From positions 186,001 through 250,000 of the forward strand of contig JACKEV010000017.1 in assembly GCA_020632795.1 (NCBI GenBank): a stretch of DNA of 64,000 nt, in the 5' to 3' direction. The position numbers and the translations under genes are program-made. Position 1 is the first letter of the stretch. Each line of letters begins with the position of its first letter. The notes under the pieces are model-generated. The model was not told the DNA's origin. It saw only the letters and a program-made list of their open reading frames with translations, and did not search any database. This document shows, in pieces, positions 42,288 to 51,616 of the stretch. The DNA is from Alphaproteobacteria bacterium. GTDB taxonomy: Bacteria > Myxococcota_A > UBA796 > CAJQPC01.

Positions 42288-43967
42288 ATGCTCCTCCTCG
42301 CCCTGTGGGCCTGTGCTGACCCCGTGGCCCCGACAGACAGCCCCCAGCCGGTCGACAGCGCCGCCCCCACCAAGGGCGACTGGCCGGACCCCATCCGGCG
42401 CATCGGTACGATCGAGGTCGACAACGAGGGCATGGAGCTGACCGACGCGGTGCGCGCAGGCGACCGCCTGGCCCTGCTGGGGCAGCAGCAGCAGGCGCGG
42501 GGCGGGGTGTGGCTGTTCGACATCGCCGAGCCCGCCGCCCCGGCCTTCCTGGGGCGCACCGAGCTGTGGCATGTCCAGTCCGGCTGCTGGAGCGGTCAGC
42601 TCCTGTGGGGCGTGGACCGCGACCACACCCTCTCCGCCTTCGACATCAGCGGGAGCGAACCCCAGCGGCGCTCCACCTGGACCATCGGCGGCCCCGACGG
42701 CGACGTGGACTGCGCGGGCGAGTGGGTGGCCTGGGGCCGGGGGCGCAGCGGCGGCGGGCTGGCCCGGGTGGAGGCCGAGACGATCCTGGAGCAGTGGCCC
42801 GTCGACGCGGAGGTCGTGGGGGTTCGCCTGGACGGGGAGACCCTGTGGACCGCCGCCACCGGCGAGCTCCGTTCCTGGCGCCTCACCGCGGAGGGGCCCG
42901 TGGCCCTGGCCTCGGTGGCCCTGGAGGGCGCCTGCCGGGACATCGCGGTCGCCGAGGGGCGGCTGGCGGTGGCCTGCGGGGCCGCCGGGGTCTGGGTGCT
43001 CGACGCCGATCCCGACAACCCCGCCGTGCTCGGCCACTGGCAGGGCTACGCCTCGGCGCGCTCGGTGGTGCTGAGCGGCGAGACGATGTGGGTCGCCGGG
43101 TGGACCGATCTGCTGGCCTTCTCCCTCACCGACGCCGGGGAGCCCGTGTTCATCGGCGCCGAGGCCGCGAACTCCTCCGTCATGGCGATGGCCGCCGGGG
43201 ACGACGGCTTCGTGTGGGTGGCCGACTGGCGCACCCCGTTCATGGCGCAGCTCGACGGCGGGCGGGCCCCGGAGGTCCGGGTGGAGCCCCGCACCGTGGA
43301 GGCCGGCGGCGTCACCATCGTGATGAACGACGGCGTCGAGCCGCTGTGGCTGGGGGAGCCCGACGTCGGCGACCTGAGCGCCGCGGTGCTCCAGCCCGGG
43401 GAGACCGCGCGCTGGCGCCTGCCCGGCGACGTCGCGGTGGACAGCACCCCGCGCCTGCCCACCGACGACCCCGACGAGCCCGAGATCACCGTCACCGTCG
43501 GCGCGCTGGGGGGGCTGGTGGTCGGCGAGCCGGCCCCGGCCTTCGTGGAGGTCGACACCGACGGCACCCGCTGGGACCTCCAGGCCCTGCACGGCGAGGT
43601 GGTGTTCCTGGGCCTGTTCGCGGACGGCTGACCGGTGTGCAGCTCCGAGGTCTCGGACACCGAACACACCCTGCGACAGCGCTTCGAAGGCACCGAGGGC
43701 CTGACGACCCTGTGGTCCTTCTTCGGGCCCGAGCACCGGGCCGAAGCCTGGATCGACCAGTACGGCCTCACCTTCCCGGTGCTGGTGGACGAGGACGGCT
43801 CGCTGTACGACGCCTGGTTCGTGGGCCAGGCCGACGGCGACGCCTGGGCCGGGAACCCCCGCCACTACGTCATCGACCGGGAGGGCATCCTGGTCTACGC
43901 CTCCACCAGCCCCTCCCCCGAGGCCCTGGTCGACGCCCTGGAGGCCACCCTCGCCGACTCACGGTGA
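42288..43967 (+). CDS. Selenoprotein: lipoprotein with beta-propeller and thioredoxin-like UxxC domain
   Basis: 559 aa if the TGA at 43629-43631 is read as selenocysteine (residue 448); ordinary gene callers split it into two frames, with the second starting inside the domain. The N-terminus MLLLALWAC is a very short lipoprotein signal (Cys9). Residues about 40-355 form a repeated beta structure (LVIVD/propeller-like: GVWLFDIAEPAAPAFLGRTE, GVWVLDADPDNPAVLGHWQG). Residues about 415-559 are a TlpA/peroxiredoxin-like domain: VVGEPAPAF, then VVFLGLFADG-U-PVCSSE. Sec replaces the first Cys of a CxxC motif (Cys451 is the second). The frame continues in phase with good homology-like sequence (FPVLVDEDGSLYDAWFVG, HYVIDREGILVY). 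Probable periplasmic or outer-membrane redox role. Confidence 0.88.
43629..43662 (+). promoter_or_regulatory. Bacterial SECIS element after an in-frame TGA
   Basis: TGA is followed by 17 bases and then GGUCU. The structure has a lower helix CGGUGU/ACACCG (43633-43638 with 43657-43662), a 5' bulge GCAGCU, an upper helix CCGA/UCGG and a GGUC loop (43649-43652). The E. coli fdhF SECIS has the same A-U-closed GGUC loop, 18 bases after its UGA. SelB binds this loop. All pairs were read directly from the sequence. Confidence 0.85.
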
Positions 43968-45455
43968 GGGCATCGGCCAGCCGTAGCCCTCCATGAAGGT
44001 GCGCAGCGCGGGGTCGTCCAGGGACAGCGGGCGCAGGTACGTGCCGAGGTCGTCTCGGGTCCACCAGGCCGCCGCCCCCGGCGGCGCGAAGGCGTAGCGG
44101 TACAGCTCCAGGCGCACGAACGGCGGGGGCGCGTCCGGGAAGGGGCTCTCTCCCATCAGGCCCTGGACATCGGGATCTCCGGCCAGCAGGCGCGCGACGA
44201 GGTGGACCATCCAGGGGTGCTCGTAGATGTCCGAGAAGGGCGCGAACCAGGCCTGCCAGTCCAGCCGGAGGTGGTACGGGGTCAGCCAGCAGGGCCGCGC
44301 GTCCACGTCCACCGGCTGGCAGCGCCACGGGATGTCGGTCCACGGCCCCTCCGCAGACGGCCCGCCCTGCACCACCACCGTCAGCCGCTCCCGCCCCACC
44401 GAGCCGAACGCGCCGTAGGTGTTGACCAGCCGCAGCCGGTCGAACGAGCTGTTCATGACCTGCCCCGGGGAGAGCATGTTGGCCACCGGCGCCAGGCTCA
44501 GGAGCCCCACCACCACCGCCAAAGCGCCCAGCACCCAGCGGCGGGCGGGGTGCGGAGGCGGTTGTCGCATTTTTGAGACATCAATATGCGACAATAAACG
44601 CTTCATGGGCTCATCCTCGAAGCAGGACAGGCCGATGACCAGGGTGAGCCAGTTCAGGAAGGAAAGGTTCCCGCTGGCGATCAGCGAGAGCTGGAACCCG
44701 ACCAGCGCCACCCCCGCGGCCGTGCGCAGCGGGCGAGGCGCGAAGATGAAGAAGGGCACGACCAGCTCGACGGCGTGGTTGACCAGCACCCCGGCGGCGT
44801 GCGCCCCGTCGGGCAGGCGGTGCCACAGCGCGCTCAGCGGGTGCGGCATCGGCTGGGTCTCGTAGTGGAACTGGAGGCAGGTCAGATCCGTCCAGCAGGC
44901 GTCCCCGCGCAGCTTGATGAGCCCGGCGCCGAACATCAGGCGGAACGCCAGCCATCGGTAGAGCCAGATGACCAGCTCGGCGGGCGGGCTGCGGGGGTCG
45001 AACAGCCGCCCGCTTCGCCAGGGGGCCAGGAAGATGGCCAGGAAACCCGCCTCGCACAGCAGGGTCTCCCAGCCGTAGCCGTACCAGACCTGCCCGACGT
45101 GCACGATGGACAGGTAGAGCGCCCACATCCCCAGGAAGACCGGGCCCCGGACCCGGCCCGCCGCCGCCGCCAGCCCCAGCGCCACCCCCACCCAGGCCGC
45201 GCCCAGCAGCGTCGCATCTGAAGCATCGAGCCAGAACAGGCTCGGCCGGGCGACAAAGCCCGCCAGCCGGCCACCGTACGCCTCGCCCATGCGCTCCAGG
45301 AAGGCCCTGGCCGGGGTCAGGCCCCCCGCGCCGATGAGCACCCGGTTCTGGAGGGCCGCCACCAGGAACGCCACCGCGTAGACCGCGCCCAGGCCCCGCA
45401 GCACCAGCGCCCGGGTCAGCCACAGCCGCGCCCCGGGGCGAAAGTCCTCGCTCAC
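43959..45455 (-). CDS. Lipase maturation factor family membrane protein
   Basis: 498 aa from the GTG at 45455, overlapping the hydrolase stop (GTGA). Multiple hydrophobic helices run through the first 370 residues. The conserved middle (GYGWETLLCEAGFLAIFLAP, then RWLAFRLMFGAGLIKLRGDA, CWTDLTCLQFHYETQPMPHP and PLSALWHRLP) is diagnostic of the LMF1/LMF2 family. The soluble C-terminal domain has NTYGAFGSVGRERLTVVVQG and the W...P.RCQP motif. In animals LMF1 matures lipases in the ER; bacterial members are uncharacterised. It converges with the selenoprotein gene, sharing 9 nt at the 3' ends. Confidence 0.88.
   Translation of the reverse strand: MSEDFRPGARLWLTRALVLRGLGAVYAVAFLVAALQNRVLIGAGGLTPARAFLERMGEAYGGRLAGFVARPSLFWLDASDATLLGAAWVGVALGLAAAAGRVRGPVFLGMWALYLSIVHVGQVWYGYGWETLLCEAGFLAIFLAPWRSGRLFDPRSPPAELVIWLYRWLAFRLMFGAGLIKLRGDACWTDLTCLQFHYETQPMPHPLSALWHRLPDGAHAAGVLVNHAVELVVPFFIFAPRPLRTAAGVALVGFQLSLIASGNLSFLNWLTLVIGLSCFEDEPMKRLLSHIDVSKMRQPPPHPARRWVLGALAVVVGLLSLAPVANMLSPGQVMNSSFDRLRLVNTYGAFGSVGRERLTVVVQGGPSAEGPWTDIPWRCQPVDVDARPCWLTPYHLRLDWQAWFAPFSDIYEHPWMVHLVARLLAGDPDVQGLMGESPFPDAPPPFVRLELYRYAFAPPGAAAWWTRDDLGTYLRPLSLDDPALRTFMEGYGWPMPSP
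44564..44597. repeat. 9-bp inverted repeat inside the LMF gene
   Basis: TTGTCGCAT, 15 bases, ATGCGACAA sits in an AT-rich patch within an otherwise GC-rich gene, in a variable loop of the protein (LLSHIDVSKMRQPPP). Perfect arms of this length are unusual here. It may be an operator-like or inserted element. Confidence 0.5.
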
Positions 45456-46312
45456 CGCTCCGACCAGCGCTCGATGGCCTGGAGGGCGTCCGTCCACAGG
45501 GTCTCGCGGAACGTGTCCCGGAAGAAGCCGAAGTGTCCGATCTCCGGGACCCCGATGGCAGCGGGCGCGATGAGCCGGCGGTCCACCGGGGCCGAGGTCA
45601 GCAGCGCCAGCAGGGCATCCACGGTGACCGCGGGGGCGTAGAAGGTGTCGTCGGCCAGAGCGACCGCGATCACCGGGGCGCGGATCGCGGCCAGCCGCTG
45701 GGCGGCCTCGGGGAACTCGGAGAGGAGGTAGCCCTCCGACAGCCCCCACCGCGCCCACTGCCGCGCCACGCCCGCGGGCAGGTCCTCTCCCATGCCGGCC
45801 TGCCGGGGGTAGTAGCCGAGGGTCCGCGTCAACAGGGGCGTGAACACCCCCCAGAACAGCCGGATGCGCAGCCGATCCCAGGCCGAGGGCCACAGGGAGA
45901 GCTGCCCGAGCTGGGCGGCGACCAGCCAGATGCCGGCGAGGGGGATGTCGTCGGGCAGGAACGCCAGCGCCTGGCCCCCGAAGCTGTGCCCGATGAGGGA
46001 GAGCGGCCGGCCCTGGGCGCGCTGGTGCATCCAGCGCAGGGCGGTCGGGAAGTCCTGGCTGCCCCAGTCGCTGAGCCGCCCGGGACAGCCGCGCAGGCGC
46101 GCGGGGCGGGCCTCGCCGACCCCCCGGTAGTCATACGTGAGGGTCTCGACGCCGTTCTCCGCCAGGAAGGCCGCGAAGCGCCGATAGTATCGCTGCCTCA
46201 CCCCCACCGCGCCGTTGATCAGGGCGAAGGCGCGGGGCGCCTCGGCCCGGAACAGGCGGGCGGGCACGGCGTGACCGTCCGGGGTCGGGAGGACGACGGC
46301 TTCTGCAGACAT
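45452..46312 (-). CDS. Alpha/beta hydrolase
   Basis: 286 aa. The nucleophile elbow is LSLIGHSFGGQALAFLP. The oxyanion-side start FALINGAVGVRQRYYRRFAA and LTYDYRGVGEAR are typical of the family; the acid is likely in VALADDTFYAP and the His in IGHFGFFRDTFR. It resembles the YheT/predicted alpha/beta hydrolase group acting on esters or lipids. No signal peptide, so it is cytoplasmic. It overlaps the LMF gene by 4 nt, suggesting a link with lipid handling. Confidence 0.85.
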   Translation of the reverse strand: MSAEAVVLPTPDGHAVPARLFRAEAPRAFALINGAVGVRQRYYRRFAAFLAENGVETLTYDYRGVGEARPARLRGCPGRLSDWGSQDFPTALRWMHQRAQGRPLSLIGHSFGGQALAFLPDDIPLAGIWLVAAQLGQLSLWPSAWDRLRIRLFWGVFTPLLTRTLGYYPRQAGMGEDLPAGVARQWARWGLSEGYLLSEFPEAAQRLAAIRAPVIAVALADDTFYAPAVTVDALLALLTSAPVDRRLIAPAAIGVPEIGHFGFFRDTFRETLWTDALQAIERWSER

Positions 46313-46350
46313 GGGCCCGTTCTATCCCGCCGCCGGGTTACTCCCCAGCG

Positions 46351-47559
46351 ATGGCCTTCGCCCTGCTGACGCTGCTGCTCGGCTGCCCCCGGGCGGTCGA
46401 CGCCCCCGACCCGGAGGACTTCCCGACGGTCATCCTCATCTCGTCCGACGGCATGCGGTGGGACTACCCCGACCGCACCGACACCCCCACCCTGGATCGC
46501 CTCGCCGCGGAGGGGGTGCGCGCCGACGCCCTCATCCCGTCCTTCCCCTCCAAGACCTTCCCCAACCACTACACCCTGGCCACCGGCCTCTACCCCGAGC
46601 ACCACGGCATCGTGGAGAACACGATGTACGACCCGGGCTCGGGGCGCTGGTACACGATCACCGACAGCGCGGCGGTCTCGGATCCCTGGTGGTACGGCGG
46701 TGAGCCCATCTGGGTCACCGCCGAGAACGCCGGCCTGCCCGCCGGGACGGTGTTCTGGGTCGGCAGCGAGGCGGACATCGGCGGGGTGCGCCCCAGCTAC
46801 TGGATGCCCTACCGGGGCAGCATGACCTTCGGGCAGCGGGTGACCCAGGCCCTGGAGTGGCTGGACGCCCCCGTCTCCCGCCGGCCTCGGCTGCTCACCC
46901 TCTACTTCGACGAGCCCGACCACGCCGGCCACAGCCACGGCCCGGACGGCGCCGAGGTGGAGGACGCCGCCGCCCAGGTGGACGTGGCCCTGGGCGCCCT
47001 GGTCGACGGCCTGGAGGAGCGCGGGCTCCTGGACGCGGTCGACCTCTTCGTCGTCTCCGACCACGGCATGGCCGCGCTGTCCCCCGACCGGGTGGTCTAC
47101 CTGGACGACTACATCGACCTCCGCGAGGTCGACGTCATCAACTGGTCCCCCGCCGCGACGATGTGGGTGGACGAGGCGCGCATCCCCGGGCTGGTGGAGC
47201 AGCTCTCGGCGGCCGAGCACATGCTCTGCGCGGCGAAGGAGGACCTGCCCGAGCACCTCCACTACGCCGCCCACCACCGCATCCCCCCGCTGGTCTGCGT
47301 CGCGGACCCGGGCTGGGCCATCTCCACCCGGGGCTACCCCAGCGACTTCACCGGGGGCACCCACGGCTGGGATCCGCTCTCCACCGACATGCAGGGCATC
47401 TTCTACGCCCGGGGGCCCCACGTCCGGGAGGGCCTGCGGGTGGAGCCCTTCGAGAACGTGGACGTCTACAACCTGCTGGCCGCGATCCTGGACCTCACGC
47501 CCGCCCCCAACGACGGCGACCCGGCCCGGGTCGACGCCCTGCTTCAGGAGCTGCCGTGA
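46351..47559 (+). CDS. NPP-family nucleotide pyrophosphatase/phosphodiesterase lipoprotein
   Basis: 402 aa. Very short lipoprotein signal (lipobox LLGC, Cys12). Zinc-site motifs of the ENPP branch of the alkaline phosphatase superfamily are all present: SSDGMRWDY, the Thr nucleophile in SFPSKTFPNHYTLATGLYPE, YFDEPDHAGHSHGP, VSDHGM, and the late GGTHGWDP. It should hydrolyse nucleotide or phospho-diester bonds outside the cytoplasm. The amidase gene overlaps its 3' end (GTGA). It is divergent from the hydrolase gene with a 38-nt gap. Confidence 0.9.
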   Translation: MAFALLTLLLGCPRAVDAPDPEDFPTVILISSDGMRWDYPDRTDTPTLDRLAAEGVRADALIPSFPSKTFPNHYTLATGLYPEHHGIVENTMYDPGSGRWYTITDSAAVSDPWWYGGEPIWVTAENAGLPAGTVFWVGSEADIGGVRPSYWMPYRGSMTFGQRVTQALEWLDAPVSRRPRLLTLYFDEPDHAGHSHGPDGAEVEDAAAQVDVALGALVDGLEERGLLDAVDLFVVSDHGMAALSPDRVVYLDDYIDLREVDVINWSPAATMWVDEARIPGLVEQLSAAEHMLCAAKEDLPEHLHYAAHHRIPPLVCVADPGWAISTRGYPSDFTGGTHGWDPLSTDMQGIFYARGPHVREGLRVEPFENVDVYNLLAAILDLTPAPNDGDPARVDALLQELP

Positions 47560-48287
47560 CGCTCTTCGCGCTGGCCCTGGCCTGCTCGACCGCGCCGGAC
47601 ACCCTCACGCCCCCGCCCGTCGAGGCCCGGCTGCCCGCGGAGGCGCCGCCGGCCGAGGCCCCGCCCCCGGTCGAGGCGCCCCCGGCCGAGCCCGAGGCGC
47701 CCGAGATCGTGGACCGGCCCCTGCCAAACGCCGAGCGCCGCCTCGCGCTGTCGCAGGAATACTGGCGGGTCCACTACGGTGAGCCGCCCGAGCCCCTCGC
47801 CATCACCCCCCGCGTGGTGGTGCTGCACTGGACGGTCACTGACACCGCAGACGCGGCCTGGAACACCTTCGCCCCCGCCGAGCTGGGGGGGCGCCCGGAG
47901 CTGGGCGGGGGCGTGAACGTCTCGGCCCACTTCCTGGTGGACCAGGACGGCACCATCTACCGCCTGCTGCCCGACACGGCCATGGCCCGGCACGTCATCG
48001 GCCTGAACCCGGTGGCCATCGGCGTGGAGAACGTGGGCGGCACGCCCGCTCACCCCCTCACCGAGGCCCAGGTCCAGGCCGACGCCGCGCTGGTCCGCTG
48101 GCTGGCTGGCCGCTACGACATCACCCACCTCATCGGGCACCTGGAGTACCGCAGCTTCGAGGGTCACCCCTACTGGGCCGAGCTGGACCCCGACTACCGG
48201 ACGACCAAGCCCGACCCCGGCGCCGATTTCATGCGACAGGTGCGACAGGAGGTGTCGGACCTGGGGCTGGAGGGGCCTCCGGGGTGA
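47556..48287 (+). CDS. N-acetylmuramoyl-L-alanine amidase lipoprotein
   Basis: 243 aa, with the GTG at 47556 overlapping the phosphodiesterase stop. The start VTLFALALAC would be a very short lipoprotein signal (Cys10), followed by a Pro/Glu/Ala spacer (PAEAPPAEAPPPVEAP). The Amidase_2 domain has VVLHWTVTDTADAAWNTFAP, SAHFLVDQDGTIYRLLPD, MARHVIGLNPVAIGVENVGG and LIGHLEYRSFEG, which carry the zinc His residues and the catalytic Glu/His region. It cleaves the lactyl-amide bond of peptidoglycan. The 3' end overlaps kptA on the other strand by 59 nt. Confidence 0.88.
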   Translation: MTLFALALACSTAPDTLTPPPVEARLPAEAPPAEAPPPVEAPPAEPEAPEIVDRPLPNAERRLALSQEYWRVHYGEPPEPLAITPRVVVLHWTVTDTADAAWNTFAPAELGGRPELGGGVNVSAHFLVDQDGTIYRLLPDTAMARHVIGLNPVAIGVENVGGTPAHPLTEAQVQADAALVRWLAGRYDITHLIGHLEYRSFEGHPYWAELDPDYRTTKPDPGADFMRQVRQEVSDLGLEGPPG

Positions 48288-48888
48288 CCAGGCCCAGCAG
48301 GGCGCGCAGCCTGGGCTCTGCCTTCTTCGCGCCCTTGCTGCGGAGCTTGATGGCGACGATGCAGTCTGCGGGGACGTGCCGGGTGAGGATGACGCCGTTG
48401 GGGCTCACCCACAGCGGCCAGCCCCGCGCCCGCATGCGCGCCGGGCAGATGCCGAGGAGCACGGACACGTTCCAGCGCTTGCCCACCTTGCTCTCCGTGG
48501 AGGACGCCAGGTGGACGTGGCTGCGGGCGCAGTGCCGGATGCCCTCGGCGGCGATGCCCTCGATGGCGTTGACGTGCGTGCCGTGCCACACCAGCGCGTC
48601 GCGGGCGTAGGGCACCCAGCTCTCCTCCAGCGCGTCCCGGGTGACCGGCGTGCCGTCCAGGGAGTGGCCCTGGGTGGCGCGGATGCGGTCGCCGCGCACC
48701 TGCAGGCGCTGCTTGTCGTTCTGCGCGACGATGGCGTCAAGCTGGGCGGGGGAGATGCGGGCGAGGCGGAGCACGTCCGCGGTCCGGGCCCAGCCCGCCG
48801 GGTCCATGTCCAGGCCGGACTCGTTGGCGCCGTGGCGGAGGAGCCAGGAGAGCTGCTTGCTGCGATGCTTCAGGGTGTGAGGGTTCAT
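48229..48888 (-). CDS. kptA: RNA 2'-phosphotransferase KptA/Tpt1
   Basis: 219 aa from the ATG at 48888 (GGAGG close upstream); the longer upstream frame is shadow of the LysR gene. Motifs: LSWLLRHGANESGLDMDPAG, RIRATQGHS, VWHGTHVNAIEGIAAEGI, and RSHVHLASS. They supply the Arg-His-Arg-Arg set that transfers an internal RNA 2'-phosphate to NAD+. The C-terminus is a Pro/Ala-rich extension. In bacteria, which lack tRNA splicing of this type, the substrate is unclear; RNA repair is likely. Divergent from the LysR gene. Confidence 0.9.
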   Translation of the reverse strand: MNPHTLKHRSKQLSWLLRHGANESGLDMDPAGWARTADVLRLARISPAQLDAIVAQNDKQRLQVRGDRIRATQGHSLDGTPVTRDALEESWVPYARDALVWHGTHVNAIEGIAAEGIRHCARSHVHLASSTESKVGKRWNVSVLLGICPARMRARGWPLWVSPNGVILTRHVPADCIVAIKLRSKGAKKAEPRLRALLGLVTPEAPPAPGPTPPVAPVA

Positions 48889-48996
48889 GATGGCCTCCCT
48901 CTCATGTTCAGGTTCACCCGGAATGTAGGGCGACAACAACTCATTCACCACGAGTTGTTTCAGATGATTCATCAGATTTCCTGATAGCATCGCGCC
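48889..48996. promoter_or_regulatory. Divergent promoter/operator region of kptA and the LysR gene
   Basis: 108 nt, AT-richer than its surroundings. It holds an 8-bp inverted repeat AACAACTC (48935-48942) / GAGTTGTT (48952-48959) with a 9-nt spacer, and ATCAG (48971-48975) / CTGAT (48981-48985) with a 5-nt spacer. LysR regulators typically bind such a site in the shared region and control the divergent gene. Confidence 0.5.
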
Positions 48997-49851
48997 ATGA
49001 TCCGCACCGACCACCTCGACGCCTTCGCCGTCTTCGCCCGGCACCTCAACTTCACCCACGCCGCGAAGGCGCTGCACCTCTCCCAGCCGGCGCTGCACGC
49101 CCAGGTCAACCAGCTCGCCGAGGACCTGGGCGTGCCTCTGTACCGTCGGGTGGGGCGGGGTCTGGAGCTGACCGCCGAGGGGGAGCGCCTGGCCGCCTTC
49201 GCCCGCCAGCAGCGGCGGGTCCACGCGGCGATGCGGGCGGAGCTGGTGGGCCGGAGCGCCGCGCTGCCGGTCACCCTCGCCGCTGGGGAGGGGGCCTACC
49301 TCTACCTGCTGGGGCCGGGGCTCCAGCGGTTCCGCGATACATGCGACAGCCCGCTTCAGCTCCTCACCCTGGACCGGGCGGGCTGCCTGGAGGCGGTGCG
49401 CCTGGGGCGCGCCCAGCTCGCGGTGACGGCGCTGGACCGGGTGCCCCGGGACCTCACGGGCGTCCGCGTCGCCCGGATCGGGGCCGCGATCGCCGCGCCC
49501 GCAGACCACCCCCTCGCCGGGCTCAAGGCCGTCCACCCGGCGGATCTGGAGGGCGCGCGCCTGGTGGTGCCCCCGGAGGGCGCGCCGCTGCGCGCGGCGG
49601 TGGAGCGGGCGCTGGCCGGGGTGGACTGGACCGTCGCGGTCGAGGCCCGGGGCTGGCCGCTGACGCTGCGCTTCGCCGCCCTGGGCCTGGGGGTGGCGGT
49701 GGTCAACGGCTTCGTGTCCCCGCCGGAGGGGGTGGTGCTGCGACCGTTCGTGGGGCTGCCAACGGTGGACTACCAGCTCCTGCGGCGCCGGGGGGCGGAG
49801 CTGTTCGGGGGGACGCAGGCGCTGTGGGAGGCGCTGCGGGCTACAGCGTAG
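48997..49851 (+). CDS. LysR-family transcriptional regulator
   Basis: 284 aa. The winged-helix DNA-binding domain ([20 protein letters not shown], then [20 protein letters not shown] followed by [13 protein letters not shown]) is canonical. The effector domain includes [20 protein letters not shown] and [17 protein letters not shown]. It likely represses or activates itself and the divergent kptA. The ligand is unknown. Its 3' end overlaps the ABC exporter gene by 11 nt. Confidence 0.9.
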   Translation: MIRTDHLDAFAVFARHLNFTHAAKALHLSQPALHAQVNQLAEDLGVPLYRRVGRGLELTAEGERLAAFARQQRRVHAAMRAELVGRSAALPVTLAAGEGAYLYLLGPGLQRFRDTCDSPLQLLTLDRAGCLEAVRLGRAQLAVTALDRVPRDLTGVRVARIGAAIAAPADHPLAGLKAVHPADLEGARLVVPPEGAPLRAAVERALAGVDWTVAVEARGWPLTLRFAALGLGVAVVNGFVSPPEGVVLRPFVGLPTVDYQLLRRRGAELFGGTQALWEALRATA

Positions 49852-51616
49852 CCGCCTCCCCCGTCTGCACCGCCCACAGCCGCGCGTACACCCCATCGTT
49901 CGCGACGAGCTGCTCGTGGACCCCCTCCTCCACGATCTCCCCCTGATCGATGACCACGATGCGATCGACGTGCCGGATGGTGGACAGCCGGTGGGCGATG
50001 AACAGCGTGGTGCGGCCCTGGATGACCCGCGCGAGGCTGCGCTGGATGGCGGCCTCGGTCTCGTTGTCCACCGCCGAGGTGGCCTCGTCCAGGATGAGGA
50101 TGGGCGCGTCCTTCAGGATGGCCCGGGCGATGGAGAGGCGCTGGGCCTGGCCGCCGGAGAGCTTCTGGCCGCGCTCGCCGATGGGGGTGTCGTAGCCCTG
50201 GGGCAGCGCCTCGATGAACTCGTGGGCCTCGGCCTGGCGGGCGGCGGCGATGATGTCCTCGCGGGTGGCGCCCTCCCGACCGTAGCCGATGTTCTCGGCC
50301 ACCGTGCCGGGGAAGAGGTACACCCCCTGGCTCACATACGCGATGGCCGCGCGCAGGTCGGCCTGCTTGAGGTCGCGCACGTCCTGCTCGTCCAGGAGCA
50401 CCCGCCCGCCCTGGGGGTCGTAGAACCGCATCAGCAGACGGACCAGCGTACTCTTGCCCGCGCCGGTGGCGCCCACGATGGCCAGGGACTGCCCCGCCGG
50501 GACCTCCAGGTTGAAGCCGGTCAGCAGCGGGGGGCGCTCCGCGTAGGTGAACGTCACGTCCTCAAAGCGCAGCGCCCCCTGGACATGGGCCAGGGGCTGG
50601 TCGCCGTCCTGCAGGGTGATGGGCGTGTCCAGCAGGTCCAGCGCCCGCGCCGTGGACGCCATCGCGCGCTGGTACAGGTCGAAGGTGTTCCCGAGCGCGG
50701 TGAGCGGCCACAGCAGCCGCTGGGTGAGGAAGACCAGGACGCTGTAGGTACCGACCTCCATCACGCCGTCGAAGACCTGCATGCCGCCGATCAGCAGGGT
50801 GGCCGAGAAGCCGACCAGGATGGCCATGCGGATGAGGGGGATGAAGGCGCTGGAGACCCGGATGGCCTCGCGGTTGGCCTCCAGGTAGTCGCGGCTGGCG
50901 CGCTCCACCCGGTCCAGCTCCCGGGACTCCGCGGTGAAGCTGCGGATGGTGGCGATGCCATCCAGGTTGGAGGCCAGGATGGCGCTGAGCAGGGACACCC
51001 GCTCCCGCACGGCAGCGTAGCGGGGGGCGATGCGGTTCTGGAAGGCGAAGCTGCCCCACAGGATGACGGGGATGGGCGCGACGGCCAGCAGCGCGATGAG
51101 CGGCGAGGAGGCGAAGAACACCGTGCCGATCACCACGACGGTGGTGGCGGTCTGCAGGATGTCGTTGGCGCCGTGGTCCAGGAAGCGCTCGAGCTGGTTG
51201 ACGTCGTCGTTGAGCACGGCCATCAGGCCGCCCTTGGAGCGCTCGGAGAACCAGCCCAGGTCGAGCTGCTGGATGCGGTCGTAGGCGTCCAGGCGCAGCT
51301 CGTGCTGCACGGTCTGGGCGAGGTTCCGCCACAGCACCGCGAAGAGGTACTCGAACAGGGACTCCAGGCCCCAGATCACCGCCGTCGCGGCCACCAGCAC
51401 CCAGAGCTGCGTCTCCACGTCGGCCACGCCCCAGCTCGCCAGCAGGGAGTCCTCGCGCTTGACGACGACGTCGACCGCCGCGCCGATGAGCGCCGGGGGG
51501 GCCAGGTCGAAGAGCCGGTTCAGGATGGAGCAGGCCGTGGCCGCCCACACCGTGCGCCGGTGGGGCTCGGCGTAGGCGAACAGGCGCCCGAGGGACTCGC
51601 CAGGGGGGGTGCTCAT
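49841..51616 (-). CDS. ABC exporter, fused membrane and ATPase (MsbA/MDR-like half transporter)
   Basis: 591 aa from the ATG at 51616 (ATGA overlap with the upstream stop). Six helices in residues about 20-310 ([20 protein letters not shown] ... [20 protein letters not shown]). The nucleotide-binding domain has Walker [14 protein letters not shown]-loop YVSQGVYLF, signature [12 protein letters not shown], Walker B ILILDEAT and H-loop IAHRLST. It should act as a homodimer exporting lipid, drug or peptide. Confidence 0.93.
   Translation of the reverse strand: MSTPPGESLGRLFAYAEPHRRTVWAATACSILNRLFDLAPPALIGAAVDVVVKREDSLLASWGVADVETQLWVLVAATAVIWGLESLFEYLFAVLWRNLAQTVQHELRLDAYDRIQQLDLGWFSERSKGGLMAVLNDDVNQLERFLDHGANDILQTATTVVVIGTVFFASSPLIALLAVAPIPVILWGSFAFQNRIAPRYAAVRERVSLLSAILASNLDGIATIRSFTAESRELDRVERASRDYLEANREAIRVSSAFIPLIRMAILVGFSATLLIGGMQVFDGVMEVGTYSVLVFLTQRLLWPLTALGNTFDLYQRAMASTARALDLLDTPITLQDGDQPLAHVQGALRFEDVTFTYAERPPLLTGFNLEVPAGQSLAIVGATGAGKSTLVRLLMRFYDPQGGRVLLDEQDVRDLKQADLRAAIAYVSQGVYLFPGTVAENIGYGREGATREDIIAAARQAEAHEFIEALPQGYDTPIGERGQKLSGGQAQRLSIARAILKDAPILILDEATSAVDNETEAAIQRSLARVIQGRTTLFIAHRLSTIRHVDRIVVIDQGEIVEEGVHEQLVANDGVYARLWAVQTGEAATL

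Noticed and set aside
45456..45893. The N-terminal part of the long frame of the LMF gene
   Set aside because: It reads as Arg/Gly/Pro-rich shadow of the hydrolase gene. The GTGA-coupled start at 45455 is preferred.
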